Below, in pieces: positions 26,196 to 34,582 of a stretch of DNA of 64,000 nucleotides. Location: positions 186,001 to 250,000 of the forward strand of contig NZ_QUBS01000087.1 in assembly GCF_003390925.1 (NCBI RefSeq), given 5' to 3'. This DNA is from Trinickia diaoshuihuensis. Its GTDB lineage: Bacteria; Pseudomonadota; Gammaproteobacteria; Burkholderiales; Burkholderiaceae. The position numbers were made by a program, and so were the translations under genes. Each line of letters starts with the position of its first letter. The first letter of the stretch is position 1. The notes under the pieces are model-generated. The model searched no databases. It saw nothing but the letters and a program-made list of their open reading frames with translations, and had not been told where the DNA came from.

Positions 26196-26963
26196 TCATA
26201 CGCGCCCCAATTGGTCGAGATCGACGATGCGGATTTGCTTGCCGTGCGATTGGACGAGGCCGTCGCGCTGGAACTTGGAGAACATGCGGCTCACGGTCTC
26301 GAGTTTCATCCCGAGAAAGTTGCCCATCTCCTCGCGGGTCATGCGTAAGTTGAACTCGGCGGCCGAGTAGCCGCGCGCTTTCATCCGGCTCGACATATTG
26401 AGCAAGAAGGCGGCAACGCGCTGTTCGGCGCTCATCGTGCCGAGCAGCATCATGAGCGACGATTCGCGAACGATTTCGCCGCTCATCATGCGCAGCACTT
26501 GCTGCTGAAGCCGTTTCGATTCGGCGCACATCGATTCGAGCAGCGCGTAGGGAATGATGCACACGCTGCTGTCTTCGATCGCGATCGCATCGCTGCTGTG
26601 GTGTTCGGTACACACGCCGTCGAGCCCGAGCACCTCGCCCGCTAGATGAAAACCCGTAACCTGCTCCCGGCCGTCGCGGTGCATGACGACGGTCTTGAAC
26701 GAGCCCGAGCGGATCGCGTAGATGCTCTGGAACGTATCGTTCGCGCGATAGAGAGAATCGCCACGCTTGATGAGGCGCGTGGCGCTGACGATCGAATCGA
26801 AGCGCGTGAGTTCCTGCGCGTTCAGCGTCTGCGGCATGCAGGCAGAGCGCATCGAGTAGCCCGCGCAGTGCTGCGCCGGACGATGTGCGCCGCTCTTCGA
26901 ATTGCCGCAAGCGACCGGCGCCGTGGCTACGTCATCGTCGGCGAAGGTGGTTTCGTTCAGCAT
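26196..26963 (-). CDS. FNR-type Crp/Fnr regulator with an altered Fe-S ligand set
   Basis: The 255-residue protein aligns end to end with FNR. It has a cyclic-nucleotide-like beta roll (about 55-150, AIRSGSFKTV, TGFHLAGEVLG), a dimer helix, and a C-terminal helix-turn-helix with ETVSR (Glu222, Ser225, Arg226), the residues that read TTGAT half-sites. Of the four E. coli FNR cluster ligands, Cys20, Cys29 and Cys122 correspond to Cys33, Cys42 and Cys135, but Cys23 corresponds to Tyr36 (codon TAC against expected TGC). Extra cysteines at 19 and 118 might substitute. AGGAGG precedes the ATG. It is the obvious regulator of the surrounding FNR boxes. Confidence 0.93.
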   Translation of the reverse strand: MLNETTFADDDVATAPVACGNSKSGAHRPAQHCAGYSMRSACMPQTLNAQELTRFDSIVSATRLIKRGDSLYRANDTFQSIYAIRSGSFKTVVMHRDGREQVTGFHLAGEVLGLDGVCTEHHSSDAIAIEDSSVCIIPYALLESMCAESKRLQQQVLRMMSGEIVRESSLMMLLGTMSAEQRVAAFLLNMSSRMKARGYSAAEFNLRMTREEMGNFLGMKLETVSRMFSKFQRDGLVQSHGKQIRIVDLDQLGRV

Positions 26964-27078
26964 ACGACCTCCTCAAAAGGGGCTCGCGCGAGCGCGAAGC
27001 GGCGCGAGAGGTCCATCTCTTGATTGGCAGTATCGGAGGCCGGACGCTATAAAGAAATCGGCGGCGTATGAAAGTGCG

Positions 27079-27109
27079 GTAAGCGTTGTGGAAGCTTTGT
27101 AAGCGTTGT
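27079..27109. repeat. 11-base direct repeat pair upstream of the FNR-type gene
   Basis: GTAAGCGTTGT occurs at 27079-27089 and again at 27099-27109, exactly 20 bases apart, about two helical turns. It lies between the divergent FNR-type and universal stress genes and could be a regulator site. Confidence 0.5.
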
Positions 27110-27146
27110 CCTACACCAACGCGTGGGAAAGGAGGAAACGCAGCCG

Positions 27147-27160
27147 TTGATCGCCGTCAA
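27147..27160. promoter_or_regulatory. FNR/ANR box upstream of universal stress protein gene
   Basis: TTGAT-CGCC-GTCAA matches nine of ten consensus positions. It is centred about 85 bases upstream of the USP start codon at 27238. The hexamer at the class II -10 position (27183-27188) is poor, so spacing support is weaker here. Confidence 0.65.
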
Positions 27161-27237
27161 GACCGCCGTTCGGCGCGGGCCCCAGACTGTATGCCGTCAG
27201 CATAACAACCGCGGGCGCAGGCCCAGGAGGATAGCTC

Positions 27238-27720
27238 ATGTACAAACGGATTCTCGCTGCCGTGGACGGTAGTCGCGGCGCACGTCTGGCCCTCGACGAA
27301 GCGATCAAGATCGCCCAGGCCTCCGGGGCGGAGATCGTGGCCGTATTCGTGGTAGAACATGCGCCGCAGCTCGTCGACGTGGGCGCGGTCTATATGCCCG
27401 AGCAAGGGGCGGATGCGGCCCAAGTCGATGCGGCCACGGCTGCGCTCGACGAGGCGCGTGACTTGTTGCGCGAGCACGGTGTGGCAGGCGCCGCACGGGC
27501 GCTCGACGCTTATGGCGACGGTATCGCCGACGTACTGGCGCGCGCAGCCGACGAATGCGAGGCGGACTTGGTCGTGATGGGGACGCATGGCAGGCACGGG
27601 ATGCGCCGCGTGCTGCTCGGCAGCGTCGCCGAAGCGTTGCTGCGCAAAGCGCATACGCCCGTGTTGCTCGTGCGGCACACGCCGGATACGGAAGGGAGCG
27701 AGCCGGCCGATACCCTCTGA
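27238..27720 (+). CDS. Universal stress protein (UspA family)
   Basis: A 160-residue single USP domain. It begins MYKRILAAVDGS and contains the ATP-binding signature GTHGRHG followed after the usual interval by GSVAEALL, so it is of the nucleotide-binding type. Such proteins help survival under energy and oxygen stress. AGGAGG lies at ideal distance from the ATG. An FNR box is centred about 85 bases upstream of the start codon, and it is divergent from the FNR-type regulator gene. Confidence 0.95.
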   Translation: MYKRILAAVDGSRGARLALDEAIKIAQASGAEIVAVFVVEHAPQLVDVGAVYMPEQGADAAQVDAATAALDEARDLLREHGVAGAARALDAYGDGIADVLARAADECEADLVVMGTHGRHGMRRVLLGSVAEALLRKAHTPVLLVRHTPDTEGSEPADTL

Positions 27721-27785
27721 TGTTTGCGGGATAGCCGCGCGCGCCGGCAAGGTGCGCGCGGCAACTCGGCGGAATGTTGGGCCGT

Positions 27786-28259
27786 CTATTTGGCTGTTGC
27801 TTGGGCTGTCGTGTCGCTTGGCGGAATCAGAAGCACGGGGCGCGATGCGATGCGCAGGAAGCGCTCGGCGACGCTGCCCAAGATCAACCGGCGGAAGCCC
27901 CGCCGTCCGTGCGTCCCCATGACGACGAGATCCGCGCCCGCTTCGTTGGCGACGCGCAAGATGCTATGCGCGACGTCGTCGCCGAGCGCGCTCGTTTCGA
28001 CGACCCTCGGCGTGCCCGTTACGCCTTCACGCTCCATCTTCACGAGCGCTTGCGCATTGACGCGCGAGCCTTCCTCGAACAGCGCATCGCGCACGATCGA
28101 CGGGTCGTAGCCCGGCGCGTCCGCCCCAACGAGCGGAACATCGACGACGTATAACGGGAGTAACTGCGCGTTGAATTCGCGCGCCAGGCGCAAGGCCGAA
28201 TCGAATGCGCGCGCGGAGGTTTCGCTACCGTCTATCGGCGCAAGAATGCGGGTGTACAT
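27786..28259 (-). CDS. Universal stress protein (UspA family), second copy
   Basis: The 157-residue USP domain starts MYTRILAPIDGSETSAR and has the ATP-binding signature GTHGRRG followed by GSVAERFL. The ATG at 28259 is chosen because GAGG is eight bases upstream; a longer in-frame start at 28310 has none. It lies downstream of ackA on the same strand but has its own FNR box (28325-28338), which overlaps the ackA stop codon. Confidence 0.95.
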   Translation of the reverse strand: MYTRILAPIDGSETSARAFDSALRLAREFNAQLLPLYVVDVPLVGADAPGYDPSIVRDALFEEGSRVNAQALVKMEREGVTGTPRVVETSALGDDVAHSILRVANEAGADLVVMGTHGRRGFRRLILGSVAERFLRIASRPVLLIPPSDTTAQATAK

Positions 28260-28324
28260 GTGGTTGCCTCTTGGTTTGTTCCGAACTAATGCTTCCATGA
28301 TCGGCGGCAACGCACCGAGGCGTG

Positions 28325-28338
28325 CTGATCCACATCAA
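28325..28338 (-). promoter_or_regulatory. FNR/ANR box upstream of the second universal stress protein gene
   Basis: CTGAT-CCAC-ATCAA matches nine of ten positions. On the - strand GATCAT (plus 28297-28302) sits exactly at -12 to -7 if the box is centred at -41.5. The box overlaps the 3' end of ackA. Confidence 0.65.
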
Positions 28339-29552
28339 CCGAGATGCGAGCGTCCCCCAACGAGCGCCCAAGCCGCACGCGCGGCGATCCATGCTTCGTT
28401 CGTCGGTTCGACGACGACCTTCACGCGGCTCGTCGCGCGCGAAATAACGTGCGCGTTGGCCCGGTTCGCATCGTCGTCGAGTTCGATGCCGAACAGCGAA
28501 AGCGCACCGCAGATGCGCGCGCGAACGGGCGCGCTGTGCTCGCCGATCCCGGCCGTAAAAACGAGCATGTCGAGGCCTCCGAGCGCGGCGGCCAGGGCCC
28601 CGGTCTCCCGCACGATACGATGGACGTACAGCGCAAGTGCTTCCCTTGCGCGTACGTCCTGCGCTTCTTGCTCGAGCAGCACGCGCGGATCGCCCGATAG
28701 TCCAGAGACGCCCCGCAGTCCCGAATGGTGATAGAGCAGCGTGCCGAGGGCCTCGTGCGACAAGCCGCGCACGTCGATCAAATGCAGCACGACGCCCGGG
28801 TCGATCGATCCGCAGCGGGTGCTCATCATCAAGCCGTCGAGCGCGGAGAAGCCCATCGTCGTCGCGACGCTCTTGAGTCCGTGCAACGCGCATAGGCTTG
28901 CGCCGCTGCCTAGATGCGCGGCGATGACGCGGCCGTGAGCCAGTTCGCCGAACGCCTCGGCCAGGGCGATCGTCAGGTATTCGTACGACAGTCCGTGGAA
29001 ACCGTAGCGCCGCACGCCCTCGTCGAACCAAGCGTGCGGCAACGGCAGCAACTGCTCGACGCGCGGCAACGTGCGATGGAACGCCGTATCGAACACGGCC
29101 ACTTGCGGCACTCCGGGACAGGCCGCGCGCAACGTGTCGATGGCGTCGATATTGTGCGGCTGATGCAGCGGCGCGAGCGGAATCAGCGTACGTAGTTCGT
29201 TCAGCACTTCGTCGCTTGCCAACACGGACGCTAAATAGTGCTGGCCGCCGTGCACGACGCGATGGGCGACGGCGGCCAAGCGCACGCGGGGCCACGCCGA
29301 GCGAAGCCAGTCGATGACCGGCGCGAGCGCCGCGCGATAGGGGTCGCCCTCGTCGCGAGCGAGCGCACGAGGAGCCGCGCCGTCGACCGCAAACGTCATC
29401 GGGCCGTCGATACCGTCGGTGCCGCCGATACCGTCGATTTCTCCGGCGGCGAGCGCGCGCCGGCTCGCTTCGCCCGTCGAACAATCGAACAAGCCGAATT
29501 TGATGCTCGACGAACCGGCATTGAGGACGAGAACCGCATGCTGCTCGGGCAT
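28335..29552 (-). CDS. ackA: Acetate kinase
   Basis: Converts acetyl phosphate and ADP to acetate and ATP, an energy-yielding fermentative step, or the reverse. The 405 residues begin with the phosphate-binding LNAGSSSIKFGLF and contain the family blocks VAHRVVHGG, FDTAFHRTLP, HLGSGASLCA and TAGIGEHSAPVR. AAGGAG precedes the ATG. No phosphotransacetylase gene lies next to it, so acetyl phosphate must come from elsewhere. It shares an FNR box with the divergent phaB-phaC operon, and a TAAAGT hexamer is at exact class II spacing. Confidence 0.96.
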   Translation of the reverse strand: MPEQHAVLVLNAGSSSIKFGLFDCSTGEASRRALAAGEIDGIGGTDGIDGPMTFAVDGAAPRALARDEGDPYRAALAPVIDWLRSAWPRVRLAAVAHRVVHGGQHYLASVLASDEVLNELRTLIPLAPLHQPHNIDAIDTLRAACPGVPQVAVFDTAFHRTLPRVEQLLPLPHAWFDEGVRRYGFHGLSYEYLTIALAEAFGELAHGRVIAAHLGSGASLCALHGLKSVATTMGFSALDGLMMSTRCGSIDPGVVLHLIDVRGLSHEALGTLLYHHSGLRGVSGLSGDPRVLLEQEAQDVRAREALALYVHRIVRETGALAAALGGLDMLVFTAGIGEHSAPVRARICGALSLFGIELDDDANRANAHVISRATSRVKVVVEPTNEAWIAARAAWALVGGRSHLG

Positions 29553-29586
29553 CTTTTCACTCCTTGTCTAGGTCGATCTTGCCCGG

Positions 29587-29656
29587 ACTTTAGTCGGCGC
29601 GGCGGCAGGTCCCGTTGACGCCGATCAACTCACGCGCCGTGTGGGGCCTCTAGAGT
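29587..29656. promoter_or_regulatory. Bidirectional FNR-dependent promoter region, ackA / phaB-phaC
   Basis: One FNR/ANR box, TTGAC-GCCG-ATCAA at 29615-29628, lies between the divergent genes. Leftward, TAAAGT (plus 29587-29592) falls exactly at -12 to -7 for a box centred at -41.5. Rightward, TAGAGT (29651-29656) falls at the same exact spacing. One activator site could therefore drive both transcripts as class II promoters. Confidence 0.75.
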
Positions 29657-29749
29657 GGAGCACGCCCCTTCATCGCCCGCGCGCCCGATGCGGCAACCGC
29701 TTTGGTCCGGCGCGTCATGCATATATTCTTATCTCATCAAGGAACAGCC

Positions 29750-30502
29750 ATGGCCGCTCCAGTTCGACGCATTGCATTCGTCACCGGCGGGATGGGCGGC
29801 CTCGGTGCCGCGATCAGCCGCCGTCTGCACGACGCCGGCATGACCGTCGCGATGTCGCATTCCGAGCATAACGACCACGTCTCGACGTGGCTCACGCGCG
29901 AGGCGGACGCCGGGCGCCGCTTCCATGCCTATGAATCGAACGTCGCGGACTTCGATTCGTGCGAGCGTTGCGCGCGGCGCGTGCTCGAAGAGTTGGGACC
30001 CGTCGACGTACTGATCAACAATGCGGGCATCGTCCGCGACGCGACGTTTTCCAAAATGACGAAGCACGATTGGGACGAGGTCATGCACACCGACCTCGAC
30101 GCGCTCTTCAACGTCACGAAGCAATTCTTCGCGGGCATGCTGGAGCGCCGCTTCGGGCGCATCGTCAATATCGGTTCCGTGAACGGTTCGCGTGGCGCAT
30201 ACGGTCAGGCGAACTACGCATCGGCCAAAGCGGGTATCCACGGTTTCACGCGTACGCTCGCACTCGAGAGCGCGCGCCATGGGGTCACCGTCAACACGGT
30301 CTCGCCCGGTTATCTCGATACGGCGATGCTCGCCTCGGTGCCCCAAGACGTCATGGAGAAGAAGGTGTTGCCGCAGATTCCCGTCGGGCGCTTGGGTCGC
30401 CCCGAGGAGGTCGCCGCGCTCGTCGCCTTTCTGTGCTCGGACGACGCCGCGTTCATCACCGGCGCGGATTTGGCGGTCAACGGCGGGATGCACATGCAAT
30501 GA
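29750..30502 (+). CDS. phaB: Acetoacetyl-CoA reductase
   Basis: A 250-residue SDR enzyme that reduces acetoacetyl-CoA with NADPH to (R)-3-hydroxybutyryl-CoA for PHB synthesis. Motifs are TGGMGGLGAAI for the nucleotide, NNAG, Ser in NIGSVNG and YASAK. The MGGLG and ISRRLHDAGM blocks are typical of PhaB. AAGGA precedes the ATG at 29750; an earlier in-frame ATG at 29702 lacks one. The stop overlaps the phaC start as ATGA. A -10-like hexamer at exact spacing from the FNR box lies about 95 bases upstream. Confidence 0.94.
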   Translation: MAAPVRRIAFVTGGMGGLGAAISRRLHDAGMTVAMSHSEHNDHVSTWLTREADAGRRFHAYESNVADFDSCERCARRVLEELGPVDVLINNAGIVRDATFSKMTKHDWDEVMHTDLDALFNVTKQFFAGMLERRFGRIVNIGSVNGSRGAYGQANYASAKAGIHGFTRTLALESARHGVTVNTVSPGYLDTAMLASVPQDVMEKKVLPQIPVGRLGRPEEVAALVAFLCSDDAAFITGADLAVNGGMHMQ

Positions 30503-32421
30503 GCGCACCGACGAACGGACAAGCCGCGCCGCCGCGCCTACCGGCGATTCGCCACGAGCGCGAGAGCCGCGAGATCGCGCAGGCCGATGGCGACGACGCC
30601 TCGATCGCGTATTTGGATGCGCGGCTGCGCTCGGAGCGTTCCGGTTCCGAGGGCGCGATGCCACCGGAGCCGGTATGCGGCTGTGACGCGGCGCAGCCCA
30701 CGCCTGCCGATGCACTCGATCGCGCCGCGCACGCGATGATCGCCGCGGCGACGGGTGGGCTTTCGCCGGCTTCGGCGCTGCTGGCATGGATCGACTGGGC
30801 GGTGCACCTGGCGGTCTCGCCGGGCAAGAACGCGGCGCTGGCCGTGCAAGCGTTGCAAGATGGGCTGCGCACATGCCCCGAATGGATCCCGGGAGTGGCC
30901 GCATTGCGCCCGCCCGCGGCCGATGATCGATCCGATCCCCGCTTCGCCGATCCCGCTTGGCGTACTTGGCCGTTCAGCGTCTACCGCGACACGTTTCAAG
31001 CGGCACAGGCGTGGTGGGAGCAAGCGAGCTCGGACGTGCGCGGAGCGGAGCCGCATCATCAACGGCTGGTGAGGTTTTTCGCGCGCCAATGGCTTGATGC
31101 GCTCGCACCGAGCAACTTCGCGGCGACCAATCCGGTGGTGCTCACGACCGCACTACGGACGGGCGGCGCCAACTTCGCGTTCGGCGGGCGCAATTGGCTG
31201 GAAGACTACGGACAGTGGCTCGCGCGGCTCATGGGCGTGCGCGGAGTGACGAAAGCGGCGTTCAAGCCCGGACGCGATGTGGCCACGACGCCGGGCAAGG
31301 TCGTCTGGCAAGGGCCGCTGTGCGAGTTGCTGCAATATACGCCGACGACGGCGAAAGTCGCGCGCGAGAGCGTTTTCATCGTGCCGGCTTGGATCATGAA
31401 GTACTACATCCTCGACTTGAAACCGAACGATTCGCTCGTGCGCTATCTCGTCGATGCGGGTTATACCGTCTTCATGATCTCGTGGCGCAATCCCGGCAGC
31501 GCGGCGCGCGATCTCGGTTTGAACGATTATTTGGAGCAAGGGTTGATGGCGGCCTTGCGGACCGCGCGCGAGCGCACGCGCGGCGAACGTGTCCATGCGG
31601 TCGGCTACTGCCTGGGCGGCACGCTCCTGTCGATCGGGGCCGCCGCGCTGGCGCGCGATGCGAAGCGCTCGCCCGATACGGTCGACGATCCGTTCGCCTC
31701 GGTCACCTTGCTCGCGGCGCAAACGGATTTCAGCGAGCCCGGAGAGTTGGGCAACTTCATCGACGCGAGCGAACTCGCGGCGCTCGATGCGCTGATGTGG
31801 GAGCAGGGCTATCTCGACGGCGCGCAAATGGCCGCGGCGTTTCAACTCCTAAACGCGCGCGATCTGATCTGGTCGCGCATGATGAGCGAATACCTGCTCG
31901 GGCGGCGCTCGAAGTCGAGCGACCTCATGTCGTGGAACGACGACACCACGCGCATGCCGTATCGCATGCATAGCCAGTACTTGACGCAACTGTTTCTAGG
32001 CAACGATTTGGCCGAGGGCCGGTATTGCGTGCAAGGCCGGCCGCTGGCGCTGGTCGATATCGAGGCGCCGCTGTTCGTCGTCGGTACCGAACGCGATCAC
32101 GTCTCGCCCTGGCGTTCCGTCTACAAGCTGCATTTGTTCACGCATCAAGCATTGACGTTCTTGCTGACGGCGGGCGGCCACAATGCCGGCATCGTCTCCG
32201 AGCCGGGGCATCCGGGCCGCCACTATCGCGTGGCGACGCGATGGCCCGATGCGCCGTATCGAAGTCCCGACGCGTTCGTGGCAGAGAATGCGCCGATCGA
32301 CGGTTCGTGGTGGCCGTGCTGGACCCGATGGCTCGGCGAGCGATCGAGCGGGACGGTGAAGGCGAGGGCGCTGGAGGCCCGGTTGCCCGATGCGCCGGGC
32401 GATTATGTCTTCGAGGGGTGA
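30499..32421 (+). CDS. phaC: Class I-type poly(3-hydroxybutyrate) synthase
   Basis: Polymerises 3-hydroxybutyryl-CoA on the PHB granule surface. The 640 residues include an N-terminal extension of about 50 residues compared with the Cupriavidus enzyme. The lipase-box-like nucleophile is Cys371 in GYCLGG, with Asp in GTERDHVSPW and His in GGHNAGIV. The N-terminal PhaC domain motif GRNWLEDYGQWLARL is somewhat divergent from the canonical enzyme, so this is probably a secondary synthase (PhaC2-like). It is translationally coupled to phaB. Its 3' end overlaps that of the convergent depolymerase gene by 19 bases. Confidence 0.93.
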   Translation: MSAPTNGQAAPPRLPAIRHERESREIAQADGDDASIAYLDARLRSERSGSEGAMPPEPVCGCDAAQPTPADALDRAAHAMIAAATGGLSPASALLAWIDWAVHLAVSPGKNAALAVQALQDGLRTCPEWIPGVAALRPPAADDRSDPRFADPAWRTWPFSVYRDTFQAAQAWWEQASSDVRGAEPHHQRLVRFFARQWLDALAPSNFAATNPVVLTTALRTGGANFAFGGRNWLEDYGQWLARLMGVRGVTKAAFKPGRDVATTPGKVVWQGPLCELLQYTPTTAKVARESVFIVPAWIMKYYILDLKPNDSLVRYLVDAGYTVFMISWRNPGSAARDLGLNDYLEQGLMAALRTARERTRGERVHAVGYCLGGTLLSIGAAALARDAKRSPDTVDDPFASVTLLAAQTDFSEPGELGNFIDASELAALDALMWEQGYLDGAQMAAAFQLLNARDLIWSRMMSEYLLGRRSKSSDLMSWNDDTTRMPYRMHSQYLTQLFLGNDLAEGRYCVQGRPLALVDIEAPLFVVGTERDHVSPWRSVYKLHLFTHQALTFLLTAGGHNAGIVSEPGHPGRHYRVATRWPDAPYRSPDAFVAENAPIDGSWWPCWTRWLGERSSGTVKARALEARLPDAPGDYVFEG

Positions 32422-33737
32422 CCGGCATCGCACGCCGCGTCCCAGAATTCCCGTAGCGCCGGATGAATGACTTCATGCCAGCGCGGCCCCGTGAACAGGT
32501 CGTAGTGGTCGCAGTCGCCGACGGTCATGCGTCTGCGCATGGCACCGGGAATCCCTTGGCAGATCTCGTGCGCCGCATGCGTCTGGCCGGCACCGGTAAT
32601 GTCGTCGCGGTCGCCCTCGACCGTACACAACGCCGTTGCGGTCAATGCTTCGGGCCGCACGCGGCGCGCGCCGACCGACCAGGTGCCGCGCGCCAAGCGC
32701 TGCTCTTGAAAGACGATGCGCAAGGTGTCGAGGAAATAATCCTCGTCCATATCGAGTACGGCCGAGTATTCCCTCAGCGAGCGCAGGCTCGCCGCAATGG
32801 CTGCTTGGTCGCCCGATAGGCGACTCGTCCAATAGCGCGACTCTAGGGCGACTTGCCGATGCGGATGCGCGGCCACGATCGCCGCGTGCTGGACATAGCC
32901 GGGATAGATGCGCCGCCCCGCGCCGGCATAGCGCGGCGGGACGGCGTCGATCACGGTATGCCGGAACCATTCGATGTCGTGCGTGGCCGCGAGGCGATCG
33001 ATCATCGTCGGATGCAGGCGCGTGTCGATCGGGCCGCCCATCAGGGTGAGCGTCAGCGGGGCGAACGTTTCATCGGCCGCCGCCGCGAGCGCGGACGCCG
33101 CGAGCGCCGGCGGCGCTGCCTGGCAAATCGCCACGATGTGTAGCCCGCGCGGCGCGAGCGTGCGGACGAAACGCTCGACGGCGAGCACGTAGTCGCTCAA
33201 GCCGAACCGGCCTTCGGCGAGCGGCACGTCGCGTGCGTTGGCCCAATCGGTCACGTAGACGTCCGCGTCCTCGAGCAGCGTTTCTACCGTCTCGCGCAGC
33301 ATCACAGCGTGGTGTCCGGCGAGCGGGGTGACGAGTAGAACGCACGGCGTGCCGCGCGGGCGGGGATTGTCCGAGTCCGGAGCGGCGGGGGACCGGTCGT
33401 CAGCGCAAGCCGGAGCGAACCGTCGCTCGAACCGCCGCAGCGCGCAAAAGGGCGTGCGATCCACGACGTCTTCGCTGACCGGAACCCGCCGTTCCCCGAG
33501 TTGCACCGATTCGATATGAAACGGCGGCGGCTCGGGCGTGGCCTGCAGCAGCCGGTAGATCCAATCGCACCCGGGCAGCGCGACGCTGGCCAGGCGCGCG
33601 TCGCCATGGTAGGGCGCGCCTATCTCGGCTTCGGCCGCAGGCGCGGGCGCCGCGCCCCACGGGGCCGCGGCAAGCGCGGTCCACGCATCGAGCGAGCGCA
33701 TGAGCGCGCGCTGCGTTTCGAGCCATTGATAGAGCAT
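32403..33737 (-). CDS. phaZ: Intracellular polyhydroxyalkanoate depolymerase
   Basis: A 444-residue alpha/beta hydrolase of the intracellular PhaZ group that mobilises PHB. The N-terminal MLYQWLETQRALMR is characteristic, and the nucleophile is a cysteine in VAICQAAPPALAA, as in Cupriavidus PhaZ. The late GDCDHYDLFTGPRW block carries the probable catalytic His. GAGG lies just before the chosen ATG at 33737. It follows the SagB-like gene on the same strand by about 100 bases and is convergent with, and slightly overlaps, phaC, so synthesis and breakdown of PHB are encoded face to face. Confidence 0.92.
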   Translation of the reverse strand: MLYQWLETQRALMRSLDAWTALAAAPWGAAPAPAAEAEIGAPYHGDARLASVALPGCDWIYRLLQATPEPPPFHIESVQLGERRVPVSEDVVDRTPFCALRRFERRFAPACADDRSPAAPDSDNPRPRGTPCVLLVTPLAGHHAVMLRETVETLLEDADVYVTDWANARDVPLAEGRFGLSDYVLAVERFVRTLAPRGLHIVAICQAAPPALAASALAAAADETFAPLTLTLMGGPIDTRLHPTMIDRLAATHDIEWFRHTVIDAVPPRYAGAGRRIYPGYVQHAAIVAAHPHRQVALESRYWTSRLSGDQAAIAASLRSLREYSAVLDMDEDYFLDTLRIVFQEQRLARGTWSVGARRVRPEALTATALCTVEGDRDDITGAGQTHAAHEICQGIPGAMRRRMTVGDCDHYDLFTGPRWHEVIHPALREFWDAACDAGHPSKT

Positions 33738-33834
33738 CGTCGCCTCGGGCCTAGGGCCGCGTGCAAGAGTTGCGCGGCGCATGACACGCGCCGGCGGGCG
33801 AGCGGTCCGGCCCCGCGTGCGGCGCAGGCCGCGT

Positions 33835-34503
33835 TCAGCTATTTTGCGCAGCGCCGGTATCGACTGGCAAGCCTACCGTTTGCGCGAGGATAGGGGTCTC
33901 ATCCTCGTTCAGGCTCAAGGCGTCGGCCAGCAGCCTGTGATCGAGCCAGCCTCGCACGACCGTCGCGAGCCCCGCCGAAGCGCAGTAAAGCGATACGTTT
34001 TGCGCGATGGCGCCGGCGGTGACGGCCGAGAAGGTATCGCGCTGCGAGGCCGGCATCTCGAGCAGTTTCGAGCCGCGCACCACGTAGATGAGATCGAGCG
34101 GCGCCTCGCCGACGAAGTCCTGATAGCCGGTCATCCCGCGCGCATCGACGGCGCGTTTGAGCACGAGCCGATGCGTGGGCGCGTCGTACCGGTAGACCCC
34201 TTGAGGCAGCGCCGCGTAGATATCGATCTCTTGCGCGTTGTGCGGCGACGGCGCGGTACGCCCGCCCGAAAGCGGCCGGTTCAAGCCGTCGGCCGCCCAC
34301 AGCAACTCGCCCAGTGTCGCGAGCGAGAGCGGGCGGGGCAGAAATTCGCGCGTACTCGCGCGAAACGAGAGCGCCGTCATCAACGAGGCGCCCGAGCGCA
34401 GGTCGGGCCGCGGCAGATCGATCGCGGCGCGCGGCTCGCTCCCCGCGGGCCGCATCGGCGCTTTGCCGGATGGCGCGTAGGTGAGCCAAGGTGTTGCGGT
34501 CAT
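33835..34503 (-). CDS. SagB/ThcOx-type nitroreductase family protein
   Basis: A 222-residue FMN-dependent oxidoreductase-fold protein of the SagB-type dehydrogenase group. FMN contacts are expected in SFRASTREF and in SGGRTAPSPHNAQ; the later GAIAQNVSLYCASAGLATV is the typical central helix. SagB proteins oxidise azolines in peptide maturation, but there is no precursor peptide or cyclodehydratase here. A stand-alone reductase used under low oxygen is more likely. GGGAG lies eight bases before the ATG. It probably heads an operon with phaZ under the FNR box at 34583-34596. Confidence 0.9.
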   Translation of the reverse strand: MTATPWLTYAPSGKAPMRPAGSEPRAAIDLPRPDLRSGASLMTALSFRASTREFLPRPLSLATLGELLWAADGLNRPLSGGRTAPSPHNAQEIDIYAALPQGVYRYDAPTHRLVLKRAVDARGMTGYQDFVGEAPLDLIYVVRGSKLLEMPASQRDTFSAVTAGAIAQNVSLYCASAGLATVVRGWLDHRLLADALSLNEDETPILAQTVGLPVDTGAAQNS

Positions 34504-34582
34504 GGCGTTTCTCCCTCGAACGGGTCACGCCGCTCGGGCGCGGGCCCATGCCTCGACAATAGCGGACCGGGCTCGGACGGGG

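Noticed and set aside
33835-34503. SagB-like protein as part of a thiazole/oxazole-modified peptide cluster
   Set aside because: No precursor peptide, cyclodehydratase or YcaO gene is nearby; the FNR box and the phaZ neighbour favour a stand-alone reductase.
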